From assembly GCF_026183895.1 (NCBI RefSeq), contig NZ_JAPFQI010000007.1, positions 109,933 through 173,932 on the forward strand: a stretch of 64,000 nt of DNA, read 5' to 3'. Origin of the DNA: Sabulicella glaciei (lineage in GTDB: Bacteria; Pseudomonadota; Alphaproteobacteria; Acetobacterales; Acetobacteraceae). Of the stretch, positions 49,544 to 58,360 are shown piece by piece (within the stretch, counting starts at the first letter, position 1; the number at the start of each line of letters is the position of its first letter). A program made the position numbers and the translations under genes. The notes under the pieces were generated by a model that worked only from the letters and a program-made list of their open reading frames with translations, did not search any database and was not told the DNA's origin.

Positions 49544-51039
49544 CGCGTGGTCTCGGAATCCAGGGGCAGCACGGGGCGCGGCAGCTTCTGCCAGGGGAAG
49601 CGGGACAGGATCGGCGAGGTGAGGCCGGGCGCGTCCACCTCCACGATGCGTTCGTGGTCGAAGAACTCGTCGAAGCCGCCGCGGAAATGTCCGCGCGACT
49701 TCACCACCACGCAGCGCGCGGCGCCGATGTCGATGCCCAGATGCTCCAGGAAGGCGGGGTCCGCGCATTGGGTGCGGCCTTCGATCACCACCACCTCGAT
49801 GCCGCCCAGGCGCAGCCGCGCCGTGCGGCCCAGCTGCATGGTCGTGCCCTTGAAGATGCCGCGCCGCCCGGCGACGCGCCCATCGGACAGCGCCACCACC
49901 TCCGCCTCGGCCGCAAAGGGGCGCGCGAAGGGATCCTGGCCGGAATCGCGGTTGAACCGCGCCTCGAACCGCGCGCCGGTGCCGAGGCGGTGCGCCTCGA
50001 TCGCCAGCGCGGGGTCGTGGATCACGCCGAACACCGCGCCCTCGACTCCCGCGCGGTGGAAGGCTTCGAGGATCCACATGGTGTTGCCGCGCCCGCCGCC
50101 GCCCGGGTTGTCGGCCACGTCGGCGAAGGCGAGGGGCACGTCGCTCGCCAGGGCGCGCCGCGTCGCTTCCTCCAGCGAGGTCAGCGCCGCGACGAAGCGG
50201 TGGCGCCGCTCCCACGAAGCCGCGGCGAGTTCGTCGGCCAGCGCGTCCGCCGCGCCCTGGTGCGTCGCCGTCACCACGGCGCACAGCCCGTTGAAGGGCG
50301 TGTCGCCATAGGCGAAGCCCGCCATCACCGAGACGTTGACGATGCGCGGGTCCGCCGCGGCGCGTTCCTGGCCGAGATTGATCACCTCGGCATAGGGGCC
50401 TTGCGCGGTGAGCAGCGACACGGTCGGCGCGACGATGGGCAGGCGGCGATGCGCGCGCAGGAAGCGCTCGCCGGCCAGCAGCCGGCGCAGCAGATCGGCG
50501 GATTCCGCGCCGCGTTCGCGCATGTCGAGATGCGGGTTGGTGCGGTAGCCCACGAAAGCGTCGTTCAGCGCCACATTGCTGTCCGACACGTTGGCATGAA
50601 GGTCGTAGGAGCAGATGAACGGCACCTCGCCCAGCTCGCTCCGCACCAGGGCCTGCAGGGCGCCTTCGGGGTCGTCCAGCACGGTGGTGAGGCCCGCGCC
50701 GTGCAGCACGGCATAGGCGCCCTCCACCTGCCCGCGCAGGGTGCGCAGCCGCTCGCGCCATTCCTCCATCATGGACAGGAACAGCGCGTGGTCCACCGGG
50801 CCATTCGGCTCGGCCATGGCGAGCATGAGCGGGCGCGGCTGCCACGGCCCCGTCTCGTCCATGCGGGCGACGAAGCCCGGCATCTCGCCCAGGGCCTGCG
50901 GCGCGTCGGAGCGCGCGTCGGACAGGAGGGCATCGCCACGCAGCCAGCAGCGCGTGGAAAAATCCTCCGGCCCGGCCGGGGGCGCGAAGCGGTTGCACTC
51001 GATGGAAAAGCCCAGCAGGGCGATACGCGGGCCGCTCAT
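49540..51039 (-). CDS. M81 family metallopeptidase (MlrC-like), copy 2
   Basis: 499-aa paralog of the M81 protein at 7719-9245. The same signatures occur: VLHGAG, CSYDLHANVSD, YRTNPHLDM, DVADNPGGGGRG and VVKSRGHFRGGFDEFF. It starts MSGPRIALLGFSIECNRFAPP. It is bracketed by two PLP enzymes with 4-nt ATGA overlaps on both sides, so is firmly part of the operon. The embedding suggests it hydrolyses an amide or peptide of a hydroxy amino acid before the PLP enzymes act; this is inference. Confidence 0.92.
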   Translation of the reverse strand: MSGPRIALLGFSIECNRFAPPAGPEDFSTRCWLRGDALLSDARSDAPQALGEMPGFVARMDETGPWQPRPLMLAMAEPNGPVDHALFLSMMEEWRERLRTLRGQVEGAYAVLHGAGLTTVLDDPEGALQALVRSELGEVPFICSYDLHANVSDSNVALNDAFVGYRTNPHLDMRERGAESADLLRRLLAGERFLRAHRRLPIVAPTVSLLTAQGPYAEVINLGQERAAADPRIVNVSVMAGFAYGDTPFNGLCAVVTATHQGAADALADELAAASWERRHRFVAALTSLEEATRRALASDVPLAFADVADNPGGGGRGNTMWILEAFHRAGVEGAVFGVIHDPALAIEAHRLGTGARFEARFNRDSGQDPFARPFAAEAEVVALSDGRVAGRRGIFKGTTMQLGRTARLRLGGIEVVVIEGRTQCADPAFLEHLGIDIGAARCVVVKSRGHFRGGFDEFFDHERIVEVDAPGLTSPILSRFPWQKLPRPVLPLDSETTR

Positions 51040-52151
51040 ATCTCCACCCCCAGCATCTCGGCGAAGCGCGGCGTCGCCTTCAGCCCGGTGCCGGTCAGCA
51101 GCACCACCGTGGTTTCGCGCGCGGCGATGCGCCCTTCCGCCAGCAGCTTCGTGAAGGCGGCGGCGGCCTGGGCGCAGGTGGGCTCGACGTAGAGGCCACG
51201 CCGCGCCAGGGCCAGCGCGGCCTCGGCGATCTCCCTTTCCTCGGAAAGCACGGCGCCGCCTTCGGACTCGCGCAGGGCGCGCAGGCATTCGGGCAGACGC
51301 AGCGGCTTGGCGATGGCCGTACCCTCGGCGATGGTGGGTTGCGCCTCCTGCTCGGGCAGGCCGAGCGCGGCGCGGGCGATGGGGCCGCAATTCGCCGGCT
51401 GCGCCGCCCAGATGCGCGGCAGCTTCGCCACCTGCCCGGCGCGCAGCAACTCCCCGAAGCCGAGCCACAGCCCGAGCACGTTGGAGCCGGCGCCGCAGGG
51501 CACGACCACGTTGTCCGGCGCGCGGAAGCCCAGATCCTCCCAGAGCTCGTAGGCGAGGCTCTTGGTCCCCTCCAGAAAGAAGGGGTGCCAGTTGTGGCTG
51601 GCGTAGAAGATGCGCTCCGCCGCCGCTTCCGCCGCCTCGGCACAGGCCTGGCGGCTGCCGGGTACCAGGGTGATGCCGGCGCCGGCCGCACGGCTCTGCA
51701 CCGTCTTGGCGGGGGAGGTGGAGGCGGGCACGTAGATCTCCGCCTGCATCCCGCCCGCCGCCGCATAGGCGCTGACCGCCGCGCCGCCATTGCCGGAGGA
51801 GTCCTCCAGCACCGCGCGCACCCCCTGCTCGCGCAGCAGGGACAGCATCACGGAGGCGCCGCGATCCTTGAAGGAGCCGGTGGGCATGAACCACTCGCAC
51901 TTCGCCAGCGCGGTCCCCTCGCCCAGCCGCATCTCGACCAGTGGCGTGCAGCCCTCCCCCATGGTGATGGGTGCGGCGGGCAGGAAGGGCAGCGCGGCGG
52001 CGTAGCGCCAGATGGAGCGGACCGGCGCGATGTCATCGCGCCCGATGCCGGGAAGCGGAGTCAGCAGGAGCGGCTCGCGCGCGTCGCCGCACCAGCGGGG
52101 CGTATCCAGCGGCCAGGTGCGGCCGCTGCGGGGGTCGAGATAGGAAGCCAT
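51036..52151 (-). CDS. Threonine-synthase-like PLP-dependent enzyme
   Basis: 371-aa fold-type II PLP protein, first gene of the five-gene operon. Lys of PTGSFKDRGAS is the Schiff base, SSGNGGAAVSAYAAAGG the PLP phosphate loop and VPCGAGSNVLGLWLGF the glycine loop. It is shorter than the true ThrC at 27783-29189 and lacks its N-terminal domain, resembling diaminopropionate-ammonia-lyase or short threonine-synthase relatives that carry out beta- or gamma-eliminations. ATG 52151 is used. It is divergent (50 bp) from an M20 deacylase, with an inverted repeat in between. Confidence 0.9.
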   Translation of the reverse strand: MASYLDPRSGRTWPLDTPRWCGDAREPLLLTPLPGIGRDDIAPVRSIWRYAAALPFLPAAPITMGEGCTPLVEMRLGEGTALAKCEWFMPTGSFKDRGASVMLSLLREQGVRAVLEDSSGNGGAAVSAYAAAGGMQAEIYVPASTSPAKTVQSRAAGAGITLVPGSRQACAEAAEAAAERIFYASHNWHPFFLEGTKSLAYELWEDLGFRAPDNVVVPCGAGSNVLGLWLGFGELLRAGQVAKLPRIWAAQPANCGPIARAALGLPEQEAQPTIAEGTAIAKPLRLPECLRALRESEGGAVLSEEREIAEAALALARRGLYVEPTCAQAAAAFTKLLAEGRIAARETTVVLLTGTGLKATPRFAEMLGVEI

Positions 52152-52162
52152 GCGCCGGGCAG

Positions 52163-52192
52163 GGTTGCCCTTCCGCCCGCTTCGGGCAAGCC
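52163..52192. promoter_or_regulatory. Inverted repeat between divergent catabolic operons
   Basis: GGTTGCCC (52163-52170) and GGGCAAGCC (52184-52192) are inverted copies (one bulge) separated by 13 bp, in the middle of a 50-bp intergenic gap. This would suit a regulator of both operons; no regulator gene is adjacent. It also could fold as an RNA hairpin in either transcript leader. Confidence 0.4.
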
Positions 52193-52201
52193 TCCGCCCC
52201 C

Positions 52202-53299
52202 ATGCGAAACAGCCTCGCCGGCCTTGCCGCGGAACTCGTGCGGCTCGACAGCCGATCCTCCGTCTCCAACCTGTCCGTCGCCGAGCGCATCGAGGCAGAG
52301 CTGGGGGGGTTCGAGGTGGAGCGCCTCGACTACACCGACGCGCAGGGTGTCGCGAAGCGCGCGCTGGTGGCGCATCGCGGCGGGCCGGGCGGCATCGCCC
52401 TGTCGGGCCACATGGACACGGTGCCCGAAACGGGCTGGGCCGACGACCCGTGGTCCGGCGCGGTGCGGGACGGCGTGCTGCACGGGCTCGGCTCCTGCGA
52501 CATGAAGGGGCCGGTCGCGGCCTGTATCCTGGCCGCCCAGGAAGCGCCCCGCGCCACGCTGCTCATCACGACCGACGAGGAAACGACCAAGGGCGGCGCG
52601 CGCGTCATCGCCGAACGCTCCGAGCTGGCGCGCGCCGCGAAGCTGCGCGGCATCGTGGTGGCGGAGCCAACGGAGCTGGCGCCGGTGCGCGGCCACCGCT
52701 CGCACATCGCCTTCACCGCCACGTCGCGCGGGGTGCAGGCGCATTCCTCGACCGGACGCGGGGTGAACGCCAACTGGGCGCTGATCCCCTTTCTGGCGGA
52801 GCTGCGCGAGATCCACGCTATGCTGCGCGAGGACCCGGCCTGGCATGACGCGGCCTACGACCCGCCCTTCTCCGACTTCAACCTCGTCCTGGACAATCAC
52901 GGCACGGCGGTGAACGTCTCCGTGCCGCTGGCCACGGCGCGGGTGAAGTTCCGCTACTCCCGCCGGCTGGACGCCTCGCCCCTGCTTGCCCGCATGGAAG
53001 CGGCGGCGCAGCGCGCCGGGGTGGAGCTGGAGGTGGCGCGCGAGGGCCTGCCGCCCGAGCTGCCGGCCGACCACCCGCTGATCCGGCAGGCCGTGCGCCT
53101 CGCCGGCCGCGAGGCCTCCACCGTGCCCTTCGGCACCGACGCCTCCATCCTGCAGGATGTCGCGCCCTGCGTGATCCTGGGGCCGGGCTCCATCGCCCTG
53201 GCGCACACGCCGCGCGAGCACGTGGCGCTCGACGCGCTGGAAGCGGCGCGGGACCTGTATCTGCGCCTCCTCAACGACAACGACACGGAAACGGCCTGA
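52202..53299 (+). CDS. M20 family metallo-deacylase (ArgE/DapE/LysK-like)
   Basis: 365-aa dizinc amidohydrolase. ALSGHMDTVPETG (His and Asp metal ligands), GSCDMKGPVAA and TTDEETTKGGA (catalytic Glu and metal Glu) and a late THTPREHV-like strand (AHTPREHVAL) are seen. Members remove acyl groups from amino acids such as acetylornithine, succinyl-diaminopimelate or LysW-linked lysine; the DEETTKGG version is closest to the LysK/acetyl-lysine deacetylase type. It may supply the free amino acid to the divergent operon. Start ATG 52202; acs-like gene follows after 4 nt. Confidence 0.92.
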   Translation: MRNSLAGLAAELVRLDSRSSVSNLSVAERIEAELGGFEVERLDYTDAQGVAKRALVAHRGGPGGIALSGHMDTVPETGWADDPWSGAVRDGVLHGLGSCDMKGPVAACILAAQEAPRATLLITTDEETTKGGARVIAERSELARAAKLRGIVVAEPTELAPVRGHRSHIAFTATSRGVQAHSSTGRGVNANWALIPFLAELREIHAMLREDPAWHDAAYDPPFSDFNLVLDNHGTAVNVSVPLATARVKFRYSRRLDASPLLARMEAAAQRAGVELEVAREGLPPELPADHPLIRQAVRLAGREASTVPFGTDASILQDVAPCVILGPGSIALAHTPREHVALDALEAARDLYLRLLNDNDTETA

Positions 53300-53303
53300 C
53301 CCC

Positions 53304-55397
53304 ATGGATTTCTCCACGCTCGACCCCCTGATCCGCCCCCGCTCCCTCGCCGTCGTCGGCGCGAGCGACGATGCGACGCGCATCGGCGGCCGCCCCATCG
53401 CCTACATGAAGACGCGCGGCTTCCATGGCGAGCTTTGGCCGGTCAACCCGAAGCGCGACACCGTGCAGGGCATCAAGTGCTTCAGCGGGGTGGAGGCGCT
53501 GCCGGCCGCGCCGGATGTCGGGCTGATCGCGGTGCCGGGCGGCGCTGCGCTCGATGCGGTGGAAGCCCTGGGCGAGAAGGGCTGCAAGGCCGCCATCATG
53601 TTCACCGCCGGCTTCGCCGAGACGGGCGACGAGGGCGCGCTGATGCAGGACAAGCTGGTGGCGGCGGCGCGGCGCCACGGCATGCGGCTGCTCGGCCCCA
53701 ACTGCCTCGGCCTGTTCAACGACGCGATCGGCTTCTACCCGATCTTCTCCTCCTCCTTCGAGCAGGGCTGGCCGGTGCCGGGGCGCATCGGCATCGCCTC
53801 GCAATCCGGCGCCTATGGCACGCACCTGTACTCGCTGGCGCGCAACCGCAACATCGGCACGCCGATCTGCGTCACCACGGGCAACGAGGCCGAGGTGGCG
53901 CTGGGCGACGTACTGGGCTGGATGGCCGAGGCGCCGGAAGTGGACGTGATCTGCGCCTATGCGGAAGGGATCCGCGAGAGCGAGAAGTTCCTCGCCGCGC
54001 TGGACCTCGCGCGGCGCAACCGCAAGCCCATCGTGATGATGAAGGTCGGCCGCTCCGCGCTGGGTGGCCTCGCCGCGCAGTCGCACACCGCCTCCATCGC
54101 CGGCGACGACGCGGTGACGGATGCGGTGCTTGCGGAGTACGGCGTGGTCCGCGCCCGCAACACGGAGGAGCTGCTGGACATCGCCTATGCCGCGACGCGC
54201 CGCGTCTATCCCGCGCGCAACACGCTGGGCGTCGTCACCGTCTCCGGCGGGGCCGGTGTGCTGATCTCCGACGTCGCGGAGTCCCTCGACTTCCCCATGC
54301 CGCCCATGCCGGAGGAGACGCAGCGGAAGCTGCTCGGCTTCGTGCCCTTCTGCGCGCCGCGCAACCCGGTGGACTGCACCGCCCAGGCCTTCAACCAGAT
54401 CGAGCTGGTCGGCGAGTTCGCGCGGGCCACGGCGGCGGAGGGCGGGTATTCCTCGCTGCTTGCCTTCTTCACCCAGGTCGGCGGCTCGCCCACCGTGGGG
54501 CCCAAGGTGCGGGCGCAGATGAAGCCGGTGGTGGAGGCGCATCCGGACCGGCTCTGGGCGGTGTCCATCATCGCCCCGCCGGAAACGGCGACGGAATGGG
54601 AGAAGGACGGGTTCCTGGTCTTCGAGGACCCGACCCGCGCCGTGGTCGCGCTGCACGCCATGGGCCGCTTCGGCGAGGCCTTCGCGCGCGGGGCCGAGGC
54701 CGCGCCGCAGCCCGCCCCGGTCGCCCTGCCCGCCACGGCGCCCAGCGAGGCCAAGGCGAAGCAGATCCTCGACGCTGCGGGCGTGCCCGCCGTGCCGGAG
54801 GAAGCCTGCGCCGATGCCGAGGCCGCGGTGGCGGCGGCGCGGCGCTTCGGCTTCCCCGTGGTGATGAAGATCCTGTCCCCCGACATTCTGCACAAGTCGG
54901 AAATCGGCGGCGTGTTGCTGGACGTGGCGGACGAGGACGCGGTGCGGGAAGGCTTCGCCACGCTGATGGCGCGCGCGAAGCAGCACGCGCCGGGGGCGCG
55001 CATCGAGGGCGCGCTGGTGGCCAAGCAGATCAAGGGCGCAGTGGAGATGGCCATGGGCATCCTGCGCGACCCGGTCTTCGGGCCGGTCGCCATGGTCGGG
55101 CTTGGCGGCGTGTTCATCGAGGTGCTGAAGGACGTGGCCTTCCGCCGCTGCCCCTTCGACACGGCCGAGGCCGAGCGGCTGATCCGCTCGCTGAAGGGCT
55201 TCCCGTTGCTCGACGGCGCGCGGGGGCGGCCCAAGGCCGACGTGCCGGCGCTCGCGCAGGCGCTCTCCGCCCTGTCGCTCTTCGCCGCGGGCGCGGGGCC
55301 GCGCCTCCTGTCCGTGGACGTGAACCCGGTGCTGGTCCTGCCGGAGGGCGCCTATGCCGCCGACGCGGTGATCGAACTGGACGCGGCGGAAGGCTGA
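53304..55397 (+). CDS. ADP-forming acetate/acyl-CoA ligase family protein
   Basis: 697-aa fused ligase. N-terminal CoA-binding Rossmann domain (about 8-110; SLAVVGASDDATRIG), succinyl-CoA-ligase flavodoxin domain (about 120-300) with GIASQSGAYGTHL and the phosphohistidine loop QSHTASIAGDDAV, a middle domain, and a C-terminal ATP-grasp domain (about 470-690; PVVMKILSPDILHKSEIGGV). This covers alpha and beta subunits of an NDP-forming acyl-CoA synthetase. It overlaps the catabolic module and could activate the resulting short-chain acid. Cotranscribed with the M20 gene (4-nt gap). Confidence 0.93.
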   Translation: MDFSTLDPLIRPRSLAVVGASDDATRIGGRPIAYMKTRGFHGELWPVNPKRDTVQGIKCFSGVEALPAAPDVGLIAVPGGAALDAVEALGEKGCKAAIMFTAGFAETGDEGALMQDKLVAAARRHGMRLLGPNCLGLFNDAIGFYPIFSSSFEQGWPVPGRIGIASQSGAYGTHLYSLARNRNIGTPICVTTGNEAEVALGDVLGWMAEAPEVDVICAYAEGIRESEKFLAALDLARRNRKPIVMMKVGRSALGGLAAQSHTASIAGDDAVTDAVLAEYGVVRARNTEELLDIAYAATRRVYPARNTLGVVTVSGGAGVLISDVAESLDFPMPPMPEETQRKLLGFVPFCAPRNPVDCTAQAFNQIELVGEFARATAAEGGYSSLLAFFTQVGGSPTVGPKVRAQMKPVVEAHPDRLWAVSIIAPPETATEWEKDGFLVFEDPTRAVVALHAMGRFGEAFARGAEAAPQPAPVALPATAPSEAKAKQILDAAGVPAVPEEACADAEAAVAAARRFGFPVVMKILSPDILHKSEIGGVLLDVADEDAVREGFATLMARAKQHAPGARIEGALVAKQIKGAVEMAMGILRDPVFGPVAMVGLGGVFIEVLKDVAFRRCPFDTAEAERLIRSLKGFPLLDGARGRPKADVPALAQALSALSLFAAGAGPRLLSVDVNPVLVLPEGAYAADAVIELDAAEG

Positions 55398-55401
55398 ACG
55401 C

Positions 55402-56040
55402 CTACGACGTGTGGTCCCTGCCCGGGCGCGGCTTGTAGCCCGGCAGGGACCAGCCGCGCAGCAGCGATGCGGCGCGGAGGAGGAAGCAGGCCAAGGCGCC
55501 CGCCACGAAGGCGGGCTCCCGCCATACGCCTTCCAGCCGCAGCGCGACAAAGGTGGCGGCGCCCAGCGCCGCGGCGGTGAGATAGATTTCCCGCCGCAGC
55601 AGCAGCGGCACCTCGTTGCAGATCACGTCGCGCAGGATGCCGCCGAAGCTGGCCGTCATGACGCCCAGCAGCACGGCGGCCCAGGGATCGGCGCCGGCCA
55701 TCAGCGCGATCTCCGCCCCCAGCACGGCATAGAGCGACAGCCCCACGGCATCGGCCCAGAGCAGCGCGCGGAAGCGGTTCTCCACCCGGTGCGCCGCCAC
55801 GAACACCAGCACCGCGACGGCGGCCGCGACGCCGAGGAGTTCCGGCGCCCGCAGCCAGAAGACCGGCGTGCGGCCAAGCAGCAGGTCGCGCAGCGTCCCG
55901 CCGCCAATGCCGGTGATGCAGGCGATCACCACGAAGCCCACCACGTCCATCTGCTTGCGCGAGGCGACCAGCGCGCCGGAAGCGGCGAAGACCGCGATGC
56001 CCGCCAGGTCGAGCCAGCGCAGCGTGGCATCGAACAGCAC
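55402..56040 (-). CDS. Trimeric intracellular cation (TRIC) channel family protein
   Basis: 212 aa, about seven hydrophobic segments, with two similar halves each bearing the family's glycine motif: ITGIGGGTLRDLLLG and MTASFGGILRDVICNEVPLLLR (in part). This is the YadS/UPF0126 fold, prokaryotic relatives of TRIC potassium channels; in bacteria a glycine uptake role has been proposed for some. The GTG start at 56040 is 5 nt after the MFS stop and no ATG is available. Convergent with the acyl-CoA ligase (4-bp gap). Confidence 0.88.
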   Translation of the reverse strand: MLFDATLRWLDLAGIAVFAASGALVASRKQMDVVGFVVIACITGIGGGTLRDLLLGRTPVFWLRAPELLGVAAAVAVLVFVAAHRVENRFRALLWADAVGLSLYAVLGAEIALMAGADPWAAVLLGVMTASFGGILRDVICNEVPLLLRREIYLTAAALGAATFVALRLEGVWREPAFVAGALACFLLRAASLLRGWSLPGYKPRPGRDHTS

Positions 56041-56045
56041 GAAGC

Positions 56046-57263
56046 CTACTCGGCGGGCTGCATCCGCGCCCGCGCCGGCAGGGACAGCGCCCGCGCGCCG
56101 CCCGCGCAAAGCAAGGACAGGCCCAGCAGCAGCGCCACCACCGGCAGCACCAGCGCCTCGTGCCCCATGTCCAGCAGGAAGCCCAGCGGAACGGGGGTGA
56201 TGGCGGAGCCGAGCGGCAGGCCGGCGGAGACGAAGCCGAACACCTTGCCGACCTCGCCGGGCGGGCAGGCGTCCTTCAGCATCACGTCGCGCGGCGTGCG
56301 CGAGGCGCCGAGGCAGGCGCCCGCCACCAGCGCCACGAACGGCAACAGGAACTCGGGCCAGGGCACGAGGCCCAGGGACAGCAGCAGCGCCATGGAAACC
56401 AGGGTCAGCGCCACCACCATGCCCAGCAGGTTGCCGCCGCGCTTGTCGGCGACCCAGCCGCCCACCAGGACCCCCGCCGTCGCGCCGGCCATGTAGCCGG
56501 TGAGCGCCAGCGAGGCGACGGCGACCGGGGTGGACCACAGCTTGCCCAGCACGGTGATGAGGAAGGCGGACACGCCGGATCCCGCCATGGCGGAAAGCAG
56601 GAAGAAGGCGAAGAAGGCTAGGATGGGCTTGGAGGTGAGCAGCCGCGCCCCGCCCTTGGCCACATCGCCACGCTTCTTGGGCTGCTCCTGCAGGATGCGG
56701 CTCTGCCACAGGATCGCGCCCACCACCGGCACGCCCAGCAGGCCGACCAGCAGCAGCGCGTCGCGCCAGCCCATCACCAGCAGCAGCCCCGCGATGACCG
56801 GTGGGCCGAGCGCGAAGCCGAGATTGCCGGTGAATGTGTGCAGGGCGAAGGCGCGCCCCATGAACTCCTTGCGGATGGAGCCGGCGAGGATGGCGTAGTC
56901 CGCCGGGTGGATGACGCTGTTGCCCACGCCCGACAGCACCGCGAGCACGAGGATCATCCGGAAGTCCTGCACGAAAGCCATGGCGGAGATGGACAGCGCC
57001 ATCAGCAGCGTCCCGCCGACCAGGAAGGGCCGCGCCCCGTGCCGGTCCACCAGGAATCCGACCGGCGTCTGCAGCAGCGCCGTCGTCCCGCTCATCAGCG
57101 CGACGGCGAGGCCCAGCATGGCGAAGGACACCCCGAACTCGGCCCGCCACACCAGAAAGAGCGGCGGCAGGCAGAGCATGTAGAAATGGGACAGGAAGTG
57201 CCCCGTGCCGATCAGGGCGCAGGTCTGGTAGTCGCGTTTGGCGGAAGGCGTGGCGTCGGGCAT
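56046..57263 (-). CDS. MFS transporter
   Basis: 405-aa carrier with 12 predicted transmembrane helices. The A motif between helices 2 and 3 is seen as GFLVDRHGARPFLVGG and between 8 and 9 as GGWVADKRGG. The proton/drug antiporter (FSR/fosmidomycin-resistance) branch fits overall. Cytoplasmic loop around residue 190-210 is Lys/Arg rich (QPKKRGDVAKGG). Followed by the TRIC gene with a 5-nt gap, so probably cotranscribed. Substrate unknown. Confidence 0.9.
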   Translation of the reverse strand: MPDATPSAKRDYQTCALIGTGHFLSHFYMLCLPPLFLVWRAEFGVSFAMLGLAVALMSGTTALLQTPVGFLVDRHGARPFLVGGTLLMALSISAMAFVQDFRMILVLAVLSGVGNSVIHPADYAILAGSIRKEFMGRAFALHTFTGNLGFALGPPVIAGLLLVMGWRDALLLVGLLGVPVVGAILWQSRILQEQPKKRGDVAKGGARLLTSKPILAFFAFFLLSAMAGSGVSAFLITVLGKLWSTPVAVASLALTGYMAGATAGVLVGGWVADKRGGNLLGMVVALTLVSMALLLSLGLVPWPEFLLPFVALVAGACLGASRTPRDVMLKDACPPGEVGKVFGFVSAGLPLGSAITPVPLGFLLDMGHEALVLPVVALLLGLSLLCAGGARALSLPARARMQPAE

Positions 57264-57296
57264 GGCGCGGCATGGTGGTGCCGCCCCGCCGCGCGA

Positions 57297-58337
57297 TCAA
57301 CCGGCGGGAGGTTGCAATTCCGCCATGGGCCAGCGTGGGCGCGGCGCCAGCGCCACGGCATCGCGCTGCCCGGCGCGAAACCGCTCCAGCCCCGCCCAGG
57401 CCACCATGACCGCATTGTCCGTGCAGAGCCGCACGGGCGGCGCCAGCAACCTCAGGGGCGTCGCCGCCTCCAGCGCCGCGCGCACCGCCCGGTTGGCGGC
57501 GACGCCCCCCGCCACCACCAGCGCCGTCGCGCCGGGCAGCATGGAATGGGCGCGCCGCGCGCGGTCGGCCAGCACCGCGGCCACGCTGGCCTGGAAGGCG
57601 GCGGCGATGTCGGCGTGGCGGTGCCCGCGGGAAACGGCCTGCGCCACCGCGGTCTTCAGGCCGGAAAAGGAAAAGTCGCACCCTTCCCGCCCCAGCATGG
57701 GGCGCGGCAGGGAAACGGCGCGGGCATCGCCCTCGGCGGCGAGGCGTTCGAGGTGCGGGCCGCCGGGCCAGGGCAGGCCCATCAGCTTGGCCGACTTGTC
57801 GAAGGCCTCGCCCACCGCGTCGTCCAGCGTCGTGCCCAGGCGCTCGTAGCGGCCGAGGCCGTGAACGGCGACGCATTGGCAATGCCCGCCCGACAGGAGC
57901 AGCAGCAGGTAGGGAAACGCGGGTGGCTCGGGAAACAGCCCGGGCAGGCGCGCGGTGAGCGCATGCGCCTCCAGGTGGTTGATGCCCAGAAAGGGAATCC
58001 CCGCCCCCAGCGCGAGGCCCTTGGCGAAGGTGGCGCCCACCACCAGCCCGCCGATCAGCCCGGGCCCCGCGGTCGCGGCCACGCCCGCGAGGTCGCGCGG
58101 CTCCACCCCGGCCTCGCGCAGCACGCCTCGCACCAGAGGGGGCAGGCGGCCCAGATGGGCGCGGGCCGCGATCTCCGGCACCACGCCGCCGAAGCGGGCA
58201 TGGCTCTCGGTCTGGCTGAACACCGCCTCGGCCAGGATGCGGCCATTCCCGTCCAGCAGGGCCGCCGCCGTCTCGTCGCAGCTCGATTCGATGCCCAGGA
58301 AGGGCTGCGTTGCAGGAGGTCCGCTTTCGTTCGTCAC
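57297..58337 (-). CDS. tsaD: tRNA N6-adenosine threonylcarbamoyltransferase TsaD
   Basis: 346-aa essential enzyme that puts the threonylcarbamoyl group on A37 of ANN-decoding tRNAs. The ASKHA-fold motifs are present: [17 protein letters not shown], iron-binding [34 protein letters not shown] and [13 protein letters not shown]. The GTG at 58337 ([12 protein letters not shown] follows) gives the normal N-terminus; an ATG at 58361 is possible but would overlap the hemC start on the other strand. Divergent from hemC. Confidence 0.95.
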   Translation of the reverse strand: MTNESGPPATQPFLGIESSCDETAAALLDGNGRILAEAVFSQTESHARFGGVVPEIAARAHLGRLPPLVRGVLREAGVEPRDLAGVAATAGPGLIGGLVVGATFAKGLALGAGIPFLGINHLEAHALTARLPGLFPEPPAFPYLLLLLSGGHCQCVAVHGLGRYERLGTTLDDAVGEAFDKSAKLMGLPWPGGPHLERLAAEGDARAVSLPRPMLGREGCDFSFSGLKTAVAQAVSRGHRHADIAAAFQASVAAVLADRARRAHSMLPGATALVVAGGVAANRAVRAALEAATPLRLLAPPVRLCTDNAVMVAWAGLERFRAGQRDAVALAPRPRWPMAELQPPAG

Positions 58338-58345
58338 GCGCTGCC

Positions 58346-58360
58346 TATAAGACGCGCCCA
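58346..58360 (+). promoter_or_regulatory. Probable -10 element of hemC, leaderless arrangement
   Basis: TATAAG (58346-58351) is followed 8 nt later by the hemC ATG at 58360, with no Shine-Dalgarno between. A weak -35 lies about 17 nt upstream. A leaderless transcript is suggested. Confidence 0.4.

Noticed and set aside
47251..53299. A complete beta-hydroxyaspartate cycle (bhcABCD)
   Set aside because: Only analogues of two enzyme classes are there; an iminosuccinate reductase and the BhcA aminotransferase are missing, and the fold-type II enzyme resembles threonine synthase rather than BhcB.
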